Shown here: positions 8,273-16,485 of the stretch, one piece after another
Layout: every line of letters starts with the position of its first letter
Numbering within the stretch: position 1 is the stretch's first letter
From: Deltaproteobacteria bacterium
GTDB lineage: Bacteria; Desulfobacterota_D; UBA1144; Nemesobacterales; UBA2774
Reading direction: 5' to 3'
NCBI GenBank assembly: GCA_040223695.1
Contig: JAVKFU010000015.1
Location: forward strand, 42,534-106,533
DNA length: 64,000 nt
Made by a program: the position numbers and the translations under genes
The notes under the pieces: generated by a model
Seen by the model: only the letters and a program-made list of their open reading frames with translations
What the model was told of the DNA's origin: nothing
The model's database searches: none

Positions 8273-10696
8273 ATGGATGAGCTAACAAAAGGATTTTTCA
8301 ATAAGATATATCAAACTTCCGGTATCGGTGTAGGCTTTGCGGACTTGAACGGGATTTTCATTGATGCTAATGAAGCGTTGCTCAAAATGACCGGATATTC
8401 AAAGAATGATTTATTCCATACACGATACCAGGATATCACTCCTTCAGAATTTCATAAAGTTGATGAAGAGGTTGTAGATCTAATTTTAAACCGGGATCAG
8501 ACTGTGGAATACGAAAAGGAGCTTTTCCGTAAAGACGGCTCCCGTGCCCGCTTATTGCTCAACTCAGTGTGTCTTAAAAATGAAAAAGGGGAGCCTGTAG
8601 CTTTTGCGGCCACCCTTCAGGAAATATCTCAATACAAATCCCACCAAAATAAATCTAATGATTATAAAGATAAGTACTTTAGTCTAATGGATATTACTAA
8701 CGACGTGGTTTGCGAGCTAAACTCGCGTTTCCATTTCTTATGTATCACTCCTAACTCCGAGAATATTCTATCTTATAAACCTTCTGACCTTATGGGCAGG
8801 GATTTATTTGATTTTATATACCCAAATGATCTTTTTATTATCAAATCCATCTTTGAAAATTCGATCAAAAATTTTTCTTCCGCGTACTGTCTTTTTAGAT
8901 TCAGATCCAAAACGAGGCAATGGCTTTTGAGGGATTGCCATATGAAGCCGTTTAAAGCTTCTACGGGCGAGACCAGGCTTATGGTGAACTTCAAAAGCGT
9001 TTCAGAAAGCAGCCTGGAGCTGCAAAATGAAGTCAAGAAACAGAACGAGGAGCTTGGGAGGCTTGATGAATATCTGAATCAGCGGCTCAATGATCTCAAG
9101 GCTCTCTATACGGTCACGAAAGCCGTTCACCAGTCGATCGATTTGAAAGAAGTTTACAGGATTGCACTTGATACGATAATGTCGCTTAAGAACGTGAACA
9201 TGGCGTTTATTTATCTCGTGGATGAAGTTAGGAAAGAAGCAGTCCTCGAAACGTATAGAAATGTGCCCGAGAGCTATATTAAGAAAGTATCGAGAATACC
9301 CAAAGGTGTTGGTATTACTTGGAAAATTCTTGATAGCGGCAAACTGCTCAATGTGGAAGATATACAGAAAAGTAACGAGATTGGCCCCGCGGGAAAGGAC
9401 CTTGGAAATATCGGTGTATTGGGCGCTCCTCTTACCGTCGACGGTAAAGTGATAGGTGTCATCTACTTTACTACTCATCGATACCGTAAATTTGACCACA
9501 GCGAAGTAAGTCTCTTTTCCTCTATCTCTGACCAACTGTCTCTTGCAATATCCAAGGCTCAAGTTTATGAGCAGCTCCGAAAAACAAACAAGCGGGAAAA
9601 GATAATCTCCGCCGTGACAATGAATGTGCACCGGTCTATCAATCTCAAAAGCGTTTTGCAGAATGCTGTGGGATCTATTAATAAAAATGTTCCAGGTGCC
9701 GACTGCGTCGCGATATATATGGCTAATGGCGGTAAGGCTGTATTGAATTCACACAGCAATAATCATACCGATACGAATTTAATAAACATATTCACCCTCG
9801 ATGTGAGTGGAGTTACATCGAAAATATTGAACGAAGGTAAGCCTATCATCGATAATAAAGTGAGTTCGGGTAGCGAGTATAGAATCGATTTTATCGACTC
9901 CGCTACATCTGTTAAGTCTTATTTAGGCCTGCCGCTGCGTCATAAAAAACACATAATCGGAACATTAAATATTACTTCGTCTCGGGATAATGCATTTGAT
10001 CACCGGGAACTCGCATTTTTCAATATAGTGACGAGGCAAATCGAATCCGCCATTGATAACGCTTGGATGGCTGAAGCGTTAAAGGAAAGCGAGAAGAGGT
10101 ACCGGGAGCTGTATGAGAATGTACCAACGGGTATTTACTGCAAATCTCATGACGGGAAAATATTTATGGCTAATTCCACTCTTATACAAATGCTTGGCTT
10201 CCACTCGTTCGATGAGATGGCTTCAAAGTACCGGATGCGTAGTGAGTTTCTCGCTGATTCCCCGGGGCACACCCTCAAGAATATACTCAAAAAGAGGTCT
10301 AAGATTACGGAGCTCGAATCCACCTGGCTTAAACGCACGGATATCGATATTAAATTCAGTTCTTCTATCTGCGGGTCTCCGCCGGACCCGAAAGTTTCCA
10401 AGGCGGTTTTTCGTATATTTCAGGAATCTTTCACCAATATATTACGTCATGCGCAAGCGACTAAGGTTACAGTAAGCCTGCAAAAAAAGAGAGACTACAT
10501 CAAGCTCTGTATAAAAGATAACGGCAAAGGGATAACGGAGAGTTCTATCTATAATGTGGATTCGCTGGGTCTTTTGGGGATCAAAGAGCGCGCTCATGCC
10601 TTGAGAGGCAATGTGAGGATCAAAGGCGCCCCCGGCAGGGGAACCAGTATTAAAGTACAAATACCGATAGAGGGTGAATTAAAATTAAAGTCCTGA
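8273..10696 (+). CDS. PAS/GAF sensor kinase with HATPase but no dimerisation/phospho-acceptor domain
   Basis: An 807-residue cytoplasmic sensor with no membrane helices. Domain order by eye: PAS (about 8-125), PAS (130-250), GAF (275-420), GAF (440-600), a partial PAS (608-685) and a C-terminal HATPase of the NarL-partner type (FRIFQESFTNILRHA N-box, DNGKGI, GLLGIKERA, GRGTSIKV). The HisKA_3 region that should precede the HATPase, with its E-L-H-D phospho-acceptor motif, is missing: the third PAS stops at ELESTWLKR and runs straight into the IDIKFSSS start of the ATPase module. This looks like an in-frame internal deletion. It overlaps response regulator 1. It is probably unable to autophosphorylate, though it may act with a partner kinase. 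Confidence 0.85.
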   Translation: MDELTKGFFNKIYQTSGIGVGFADLNGIFIDANEALLKMTGYSKNDLFHTRYQDITPSEFHKVDEEVVDLILNRDQTVEYEKELFRKDGSRARLLLNSVCLKNEKGEPVAFAATLQEISQYKSHQNKSNDYKDKYFSLMDITNDVVCELNSRFHFLCITPNSENILSYKPSDLMGRDLFDFIYPNDLFIIKSIFENSIKNFSSAYCLFRFRSKTRQWLLRDCHMKPFKASTGETRLMVNFKSVSESSLELQNEVKKQNEELGRLDEYLNQRLNDLKALYTVTKAVHQSIDLKEVYRIALDTIMSLKNVNMAFIYLVDEVRKEAVLETYRNVPESYIKKVSRIPKGVGITWKILDSGKLLNVEDIQKSNEIGPAGKDLGNIGVLGAPLTVDGKVIGVIYFTTHRYRKFDHSEVSLFSSISDQLSLAISKAQVYEQLRKTNKREKIISAVTMNVHRSINLKSVLQNAVGSINKNVPGADCVAIYMANGGKAVLNSHSNNHTDTNLINIFTLDVSGVTSKILNEGKPIIDNKVSSGSEYRIDFIDSATSVKSYLGLPLRHKKHIIGTLNITSSRDNAFDHRELAFFNIVTRQIESAIDNAWMAEALKESEKRYRELYENVPTGIYCKSHDGKIFMANSTLIQMLGFHSFDEMASKYRMRSEFLADSPGHTLKNILKKRSKITELESTWLKRTDIDIKFSSSICGSPPDPKVSKAVFRIFQESFTNILRHAQATKVTVSLQKKRDYIKLCIKDNGKGITESSIYNVDSLGLLGIKERAHALRGNVRIKGAPGRGTSIKVQIPIEGELKLKS

Positions 10697-11325
10697 TTGC
10701 CGATGATCACCCTATCGTCAGGCGGGGTGTTAAACAGATACTGTCTGACGATCTCGAGCTTAACCAGTTCGGTGAAGCCCGGAATGCCAAAGAGGTGTTC
10801 GAAAACTTAAATGAGAAGAAATGGGATATCCTGATCTTGGATATAAATTTACCCGATATGAACGGACTTGAGGTTTTAAGACAGGTCAAAGTGGTGCACC
10901 CGGAGCTGCCAGTGCTGATTCTAACTATATTGGACGAAGACCAGATATCCGTCAGGGCTTTAAAAGCCGGCGCATCAGGTTTTATGACAAAAAATACCCT
11001 GCCGGAAGAGTTGATGAACGCAGTCAAGAGAATACATACCGGTAGAAGATATATCAGCCCGTCCCTGGCTGAGAAACTGGTCTTTGATATATACTCCGAG
11101 GACGAAAAACCTGTACACTACAAGCTGTCCGACCGTGAATACCAGGTCCTGTGTCTGATTGGATCGGGTAAATCCATAAGGGAAATAGCTGAAGAATTAT
11201 ATCTAAGTGAGCATACTATAAGGACTTACAGAATGCGTATTCTTGAAAAGATGAATATAAGAACTAATGCCGAGCTGATCCATTATACCGTTCAACACAA
11301 TTTGAGTAATTCAGGTTCTGTTTGA
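10678..11325 (+). CDS. NarL/FixJ-type response regulator 1 with ATT in place of ATG
   Basis: A receiver domain (acidic pair in LIADDHP, phospho-Asp in LILDINLPDMNG, Lys in GFMTKNTLPEEL) is followed by a LuxR-type HTH (LSDREYQVLCLIGSGKSIREIAEELYLSEHTIRTYRMRI, positions about 148-190). Counted from the ATT at 10678 the length is 215 residues, identical to the paralogue at 11989, and the aligned paralogue has ATG at this codon and again two codons later. No in-frame ATG precedes the acidic pair. The only upstream limit is the TGA at 10675. Either a rare ATT start is used or the gene starts at GTG 10795 and lacks the receiver active site. It overlaps the kinase gene by 19 bp. Confidence 0.7.
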   Translation: MKIKVLIADDHPIVRRGVKQILSDDLELNQFGEARNAKEVFENLNEKKWDILILDINLPDMNGLEVLRQVKVVHPELPVLILTILDEDQISVRALKAGASGFMTKNTLPEELMNAVKRIHTGRRYISPSLAEKLVFDIYSEDEKPVHYKLSDREYQVLCLIGSGKSIREIAEELYLSEHTIRTYRMRILEKMNIRTNAELIHYTVQHNLSNSGSV

Positions 11326-11550
11326 AATAAGGCTTTTATGTTCCCTCCTGTAGTTTTTAAAGATTCAAATACTATAAAAAAATAAAAATCGCTCAAACTG
11401 TGTTTGCTTTCAAACTATGTATATGGAATGCGTACTTACATTGGAATACACTGTGAATCAGGAAAAGGTACTACGGCCCTTCCTCTTAATTAGATTAAGC
11501 TGCCTTCTGATTATTATACAATCTATTACTAAATGTATTACAAGCTACTA

Positions 11551-11625
11551 ATACTTATTACTACACCAATACTATCGTTACATTGATATTATTCAGTAAA
11601 CAGATATTTTAAAATTGCGTTATAT
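11551..11625. repeat. 75-bp imperfect direct repeat, copy A
   Basis: This stretch, after response regulator 1, aligns with 12845-12919 after response regulator 2 at roughly three quarters identity. Shared blocks include TTATTACTAC, GTTACAT and ATATTTTA. Both copies contain an imperfect palindrome around TATC..TTACAT..GATA. The second copy lies in the region upstream of the lipoprotein gene at 13000, so a regulatory function is possible. Its position suggests that regulator plus downstream region was duplicated as a unit. Confidence 0.6.
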
Positions 11626-11818
11626 CAAAACCTTTCTTCTAGGTTAAGGGTTTTGGAATAAACGAAAATTTGAACCTACGCCCTTATATTTAGCAAGAGG
11701 ATAAATAATAGCGGGGACGAAGTAATAGCAAGTGTCAAGGATATCTGATGAAGATTAAAAAGAGGTAAAACTCAAACGTGGGATCACGAGCTATTAAACT
11801 CGGCCAGATAATTTGATC

Positions 11819-11992
11819 ATGTGCTCAGGATCTGTAGCAAAATATGTACGGGAGGAACAGTTTAAAAAGTGTCCGATGAGAAACGATGTTAAGTTCTCTT
11901 GGCTGAAAAGCGGAGGCGCTGTAATCAGTATTGTCGAAAGCCTCAAAGCGGTACGCCTCATAGAATTACAAATACCGGTAGAAGGTAAATGA
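11819..11992 (+). pseudogene. Remnant of a sensor kinase 3' end before response regulator 2
   Basis: A 57-codon frame whose last residues, IELQIPVEGK, match the end of the sensor kinase upstream (IKVQIPIEGE). Its TGA overlaps the ATG of response regulator 2. The rest of the frame does not resemble an HATPase. I read it as the scar of a kinase gene lost from in front of regulator 2. The remaining 490 bp back to regulator 1 contain only repeat copy A and AT-rich sequence. Confidence 0.45.
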
Positions 11993-12636
11993 AAATGAAA
12001 GTCCTGATTGCAGAGGATCACCCTGTTGTTAGGCTAGGTGTTCGGGAGATACTGTCTGATAATCTAAAGCTTACTCAATTTGGCGAAGCGCAGAATGCCA
12101 AAGAGGTCTTCGAGAGTGTCTCCAAAAAAAAATGGGATATTTTGATACTGGACATCAACATGCCGGATATGAACGGGCTCGAGATTTTAAGGCAGTTAAA
12201 GAAAATGCAGCCCGACCTGCGGGTGCTGGTTCTGACTATATTGGATGAAGATCAAATAGCAATGAGGGTATTGAAGGCCGGAGCTTGCGGATTCATAGCA
12301 AAAAATACTATCCCCGAAGAGTTGGTTACAGCGGTAACAAAAATATATAATGGTGGAAGATATGTCAGCCCATCACTGGCTGAAAAGCTCATTTTCGACA
12401 TATACACAGAGGATGAAAAGCCCCCACACTATAGGTTGTCCAATCGTGAATACCAGATCCTTTGCCTTATAGCCATAGGAAAATCCGTAAAACAGATCGC
12501 GGAGGAGCTTTATTTAAGCGTCCAGACTATAAGGACTTACAGAATGCGTATTCTTGAAAAGATGGGAATGAAAACCGACGCCGAATTGATACATTATGCA
12601 ATCCAGAACCATCTTATTCATGTCTCTTCTATCTGA
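11989..12636 (+). CDS. NarL/FixJ-type response regulator 2
   Basis: A 215-residue transcriptional regulator. It has a receiver domain with the acidic pair in LIAEDHP, phospho-Asp in LILDINMPDMNG and Lys in GFIAKNTIPEEL, and a C-terminal LuxR HTH (LSNREYQILCLIAIGKSVKQIAEELYLSVQTIRTYRMRI). It is a close paralogue of regulator 1, with the same length and the same LAEKLxFDIYxEDEKPxHY linker. It has a normal ATG, with a second ATG two codons later. No full kinase gene adjoins it. A likely target is the lipoprotein gene at 13000, separated by a region that carries repeat copy B. Confidence 0.9.
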   Translation: MKMKVLIAEDHPVVRLGVREILSDNLKLTQFGEAQNAKEVFESVSKKKWDILILDINMPDMNGLEILRQLKKMQPDLRVLVLTILDEDQIAMRVLKAGACGFIAKNTIPEELVTAVTKIYNGGRYVSPSLAEKLIFDIYTEDEKPPHYRLSNREYQILCLIAIGKSVKQIAEELYLSVQTIRTYRMRILEKMGMKTDAELIHYAIQNHLIHVSSI

Positions 12637-12844
12637 GATACATATCCTGAAGGACTTAGGATCGGGATTCTGCATCCGATCTCTAATATTTACGAATTCG
12701 TATATTTAGAACTATCTTCGATAGGGGTTTAGCCTGTAGATAAAGCTGAAACTCAACACTGAGTTGCAGGTGGGTCTGAGCGCCAAATCCCGGCGATCCG
12801 TTTATTCTCTACAAACATATAATAACAAGTTTTACGTGTATGTA

Positions 12845-12919
12845 ATGTTTATTACTACGTCAATATCATTGTTACATCGATAGTATTCCTTTATCCAATA
12901 TTTTAGAATCGAACTATAT
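12845..12919. repeat. 75-bp imperfect direct repeat, copy B, upstream of lipoprotein gene
   Basis: Partner of 11551-11625. It lies within the 363-bp gap between response regulator 2 and the lipoprotein gene at 13000, about 80-155 bp before its start. The palindromic TATCA..GTTACAT..CGATA core could be an operator for the NarL-type regulators. The rest of the gap holds a weak inverted repeat (ATCGG/CCGAT near 12661-12681) and nothing else I recognise. Confidence 0.55.
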
Positions 12920-12999
12920 ATTCATGTTCGGGGGGGATAATCAACAAATTAACCTGGAGCATGCAATACAACTTCACTTTACGAGGAGGTAGAAGGAAT

Positions 13000-15495
13000 A
13001 TGCGCAAGTGGGCTATGAGTATATTCGTAGTGTTTTGCTTAGTAGTTACGCTTCCATTTATTTATGGGGGATGTAACGGAGGGGGTGGCGGGGGAACGAC
13101 AAGGTGCGGTGGCGGGGATATTTGTGGACACGTTTCCACAGGTGATCCAGTACTCAATGCTGATAATAGCGTAGACCGTCAGCACGGACCGGCTGAAGCG
13201 GGTGTCTGGGTAATTGCTGAATCTTTCGAGGTCGCAACGAATGACGGAGTACCGGGCAGATTCATTAAAATCGTTGTAACTGACGACAACGGCAATTTTG
13301 TTCTGCCTGATCTCCCGGATGCGGTATATGATGTTTGGGTACGGGGTTATGGACTTGTTGATTCGGACCCTGTACAGGCTACACCCGGGGACACAGTGAA
13401 CCTTGAAGGCATACCGGCTTCGACGCCGCAGGAAGCTGCAGCTATTTTCCCGGCTAATTACTGGGCATCTCTGATAGAGCTGCCGGACGAAAGTGAATTC
13501 CCGGGTACGGGACCCGAAGGCAACGGCTGGGGTCTTGGGATACTTAGTCAGGACCATCTAATCAGCCAGTCAAAGCTTTCCTGTCAGCTTTGCCATCAGC
13601 TCGGCACACCTGACACGAGGCTTCCTAATGCGGCTGCATTTGACTTCGGATGGAAAAAAGCCGGTACCATGAATGCAATAGCAAACGGAATCGGCAGAGA
13701 GAATTGGGCGGAAGTTCTCGGAGACTGGGGCGGAAGGATCGCAGCCGGCGAAGTACCTCCCACGCCGCCGAGACCGTCAGGAAAAGAGAGGAATTTTGTT
13801 CTAACCATGTGGGAGTGGGGAGACTTATTTACTTATGCCCACGACGAGGTTGCTACCGATAAGCGTAACCCGTTCCTGTATCCGAATGAGCCGGTTTGGG
13901 GTGTGGATATAGGAAACGATCATGTTTTGAAACTTGACCCCGTTACTCATCAAGCAACGAGGATCCCGGTGCCCACGCGGAACGGTTTTGACGTGCCGTG
14001 GTGCGACCAGCCTGGATTCGCGACACTGGGTTGCCCTGCCCCTGACGGGACAACGGCTTATCCGGGCGCTTATCAAAACGCTGCGAACCCGCATAACCCG
14101 ATGCTGGACGATACGGGCAAAGTGTGGATAACCACACAGATACGTCCGGAGGGCCTGGAGAATCTACCGGATTTCTGTCTCGAGAGAGATCCCGGTATTA
14201 CAGGCGGACACCGGCAAATGGGATATTACGATACGAATACGGAAGAGTTCGTGCTGATCGATACCTGTTTCGGTACACACCATCTCCAGTTTGATTTTGA
14301 CGGCGACCTCTGGATTAGCGGAGACTCGAATAATCTCGGGGTTATCTATCCTGACCTTCTCGATCCGAACGATCCCGAAGGAACGGAATCCCAGGCGCAG
14401 GATTGGTGGAGAATCATCGTGGATACCGACGGAGACGGAGAGGGAGATACACCCGCGCCGGGCTTCAACTACGGAATTATCCCCAATCCTGTCGACGGAA
14501 CCATCTGGACAGCCGTATTATCAGCTTTTCCCGGAAGGATAAACAGATTCGACCCGGCGACAGAAAAATTCGAAACCTACAGTCCTCCCGCTCCCGGTCA
14601 CGGTCCGAGGGGCCTGGACGCTGATACCGAAGGGAACATCTGGGTATGCTTGGGTGGAAGCTCGCACGTGGCCAAGTTCGAGCGCGAAAAATGCGCCCAG
14701 ACCTGGGGTACGGGCGATCAATGCCCCGAAGGCTGGACACTGTGGGACATACCGGGTGTCACCTATAAAGGGCATCCGGATAAGCGTACCGATTTCCATT
14801 ATTATACTTGGGTTGACCAGTTCGATGTTTTAGATCTCGGTGCGAATACGGTCGTATGCACCGGAACTTCTTCGGACTCAATAATTGCTTTCCTTCCTGA
14901 AACTGAAGAATTCATCAGGGTTTACGTACCGTACCCCTACGGCTTCTTCCACAGAGGGCAGGATGGAAGGATTGACGACCCGAGCAGCTGGGAAGGCAGG
15001 GCGTGGTGGGTCGATTACGGTATTGACCCTATACTCCACACGGAGCTGGAGCAGGGATTCGTTTTTAAAGTACAGTACCGTGACGATCAGGTCGGTCCTA
15101 CACCGACATCCCCGCCTCCAACGCCTACACCGACCGGACCGCCGCCTACGGCGCCACCGCCAACACCTGTACCTACACCTGCTCCAACACCTGCGCCGGT
15201 GCCTGCCGTACATGACGTAAGCATGGAAGATAACGTTTTTGTACCGGCGAACATTACAATAAATGTGGGTGATACAGTGAGATGGACGAACAATGGATCA
15301 CTCAATCACACTAGTAGAAACGACGATGGTACGTTATTTAATTCGAATGACCAATTCCCGTTGCCGTCAGGTATGGAACCTGGTGATGTTTATGAGTTTA
15401 CATTTAATTCAGAGGGAGATATCGCATATTACTGCGAATTTCACGGCGGACCTGGGGGAATAGGGATGTCCGGCACAATAACGGTAGAGCCTTAA
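13000..15495 (+). CDS. Multidomain haem/beta-propeller/cupredoxin lipoprotein
   Basis: A predicted surface or periplasmic lipoprotein of 831 residues. The start at 13000 is chosen over 12961 because AGGAGG lies 10 bases before it and a lipoprotein signal follows at once (lipobox YGGC, Cys 25, then NGGGGGG). Next come a carboxypeptidase-regulatory-like beta domain (about 35-140), one haem c site CQLCH near residue 195, propeller repeats resembling virginiamycin B lyase/SMP-30 (about 285-570; blades such as GKVWITTQ, GDLWISGD, GTIWTAVL, GNIWVCLG), a Pro/Thr linker (about 695-735) and a C-terminal cupredoxin with type 1 copper ligands (HT, then YYCEFHGGPGGIGM). It probably moves electrons between haem and copper; the propeller's role is unknown. 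Confidence 0.8.
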   Translation: MRKWAMSIFVVFCLVVTLPFIYGGCNGGGGGGTTRCGGGDICGHVSTGDPVLNADNSVDRQHGPAEAGVWVIAESFEVATNDGVPGRFIKIVVTDDNGNFVLPDLPDAVYDVWVRGYGLVDSDPVQATPGDTVNLEGIPASTPQEAAAIFPANYWASLIELPDESEFPGTGPEGNGWGLGILSQDHLISQSKLSCQLCHQLGTPDTRLPNAAAFDFGWKKAGTMNAIANGIGRENWAEVLGDWGGRIAAGEVPPTPPRPSGKERNFVLTMWEWGDLFTYAHDEVATDKRNPFLYPNEPVWGVDIGNDHVLKLDPVTHQATRIPVPTRNGFDVPWCDQPGFATLGCPAPDGTTAYPGAYQNAANPHNPMLDDTGKVWITTQIRPEGLENLPDFCLERDPGITGGHRQMGYYDTNTEEFVLIDTCFGTHHLQFDFDGDLWISGDSNNLGVIYPDLLDPNDPEGTESQAQDWWRIIVDTDGDGEGDTPAPGFNYGIIPNPVDGTIWTAVLSAFPGRINRFDPATEKFETYSPPAPGHGPRGLDADTEGNIWVCLGGSSHVAKFEREKCAQTWGTGDQCPEGWTLWDIPGVTYKGHPDKRTDFHYYTWVDQFDVLDLGANTVVCTGTSSDSIIAFLPETEEFIRVYVPYPYGFFHRGQDGRIDDPSSWEGRAWWVDYGIDPILHTELEQGFVFKVQYRDDQVGPTPTSPPPTPTPTGPPPTAPPPTPVPTPAPTPAPVPAVHDVSMEDNVFVPANITINVGDTVRWTNNGSLNHTSRNDDGTLFNSNDQFPLPSGMEPGDVYEFTFNSEGDIAYYCEFHGGPGGIGMSGTITVEP

Positions 15496-15532
15496 GATCA
15501 TCAGAAGAAGGATGGTCAGTCGATAGTATTAA

Positions 15533-15574
15533 GCGATCCCCCCATTCCCGCATAATCGGGAATGGGGGGATCGC
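15533..15574 (+). terminator. Strong hairpin after the lipoprotein gene
   Basis: A perfect 18-bp stem, GCGATCCCCCCATTCCCG against CGGGAATGGGGGGATCGC, with a 6-base loop CATAAT, 38 bp after the stop codon. No long T tract follows (GGCTTTGGCC), but the stability suggests transcription stops or the 3' end is protected here. Confidence 0.65.
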
Positions 15575-15719
15575 GGCTTTGGCCGAAGCTTCATGTCTGC
15601 CGTGCAATCTATAGTAGATGAGGACGGCTTAAGTTTGACGGATCCGGGACGTGAATAAGTATGCGTTTGAGTAATTGGACGATTAATATTGCAGTCGGCG
15701 ACAGAACGACAAACTTCTT

Positions 15720-16334
15720 ATGTATAAAAAAATAGTAATTGTAATAATATTAATATTGTATATGGGTATCGCTTTTTCTGCGGTCCAGGTATATAAAACT
15801 AATAAAAATAATGATGATTACTACGGCATCTACTACGGCAAGGACGCTCCGGATTTTACGCTAAGAGACCAGGACGGCAATCAGGTTAGTTTAAGCCAGT
15901 TCAAGGGCAAGGATGTTTTATTATCATTCGGGTATACGACCTGCCCCGATATATGCCCCGCAACCCTGGCGCGCATGAACAGCGTGACGAAGCAGCTCAA
16001 AAATGCCACAAAAAAGGTTCAGGTCCTGTTCATAACTATAGATCCTGACAGAGACACAGAAAGAAGACTCAAGGAATATATACCTTACTTCAATAAGAGC
16101 TTCATCGGATTGACGGGAAATCAGGATGAAATTAAAAAGGTTGCAGACTCCTATTCCGTTTTCTATGAAAAGTCGGAACCGGGGAATTCCGGACCTAATT
16201 ATTTTATGAACCACACACAGACGGTATATCTGATAGATCACAGCGGCAAACTGATATTAATTTATCCTTACGAGAATCTTTCCCCTGAAATGATAGCTTC
16301 AGATATCAATAAAACATACCGGAACAACGGTTAG
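15720..16334 (+). CDS. SCO1/SenC family copper chaperone
   Basis: A 204-residue membrane-anchored thioredoxin-fold protein. An N-terminal helix (residues 4-24) anchors a periplasmic domain with the copper-binding CPDIC motif (YTTCPDICPATLARM, about residue 78) and the distal His in MNHTQTVYLID. Sco proteins deliver copper to the CuA site of oxidases or act as thiol-disulfide reductases. The only oxidase in the window is cbb3-type, which lacks CuA; some bacteria use Sco-like proteins for cbb3 at low copper. It lies between copper-containing exported proteins, so a copper role fits. Confidence 0.9.
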   Translation: MYKKIVIVIILILYMGIAFSAVQVYKTNKNNDDYYGIYYGKDAPDFTLRDQDGNQVSLSQFKGKDVLLSFGYTTCPDICPATLARMNSVTKQLKNATKKVQVLFITIDPDRDTERRLKEYIPYFNKSFIGLTGNQDEIKKVADSYSVFYEKSEPGNSGPNYFMNHTQTVYLIDHSGKLILIYPYENLSPEMIASDINKTYRNNG

Positions 16335-16485
16335 TAGTTAGTTATAATGAGCGTAAAGCTTATTATATTCCTGAATTCAATTTATAAACCATAGTCGCAT
16401 CTGTCGATTATAAATTCCTGGCTTGTCATGACGTCAATTCCGGCGCCAAAGGATAGCGCGGCTCTGAGGGCAGCGTCGGGTGGTG

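Noticed and set aside
14878..15220. Two opposite frames rich in Arg around 14.9-15.2 kb
   Set aside because: They lie over the Pro/Thr linker of the lipoprotein and reflect its repetitive codons, not a gene.
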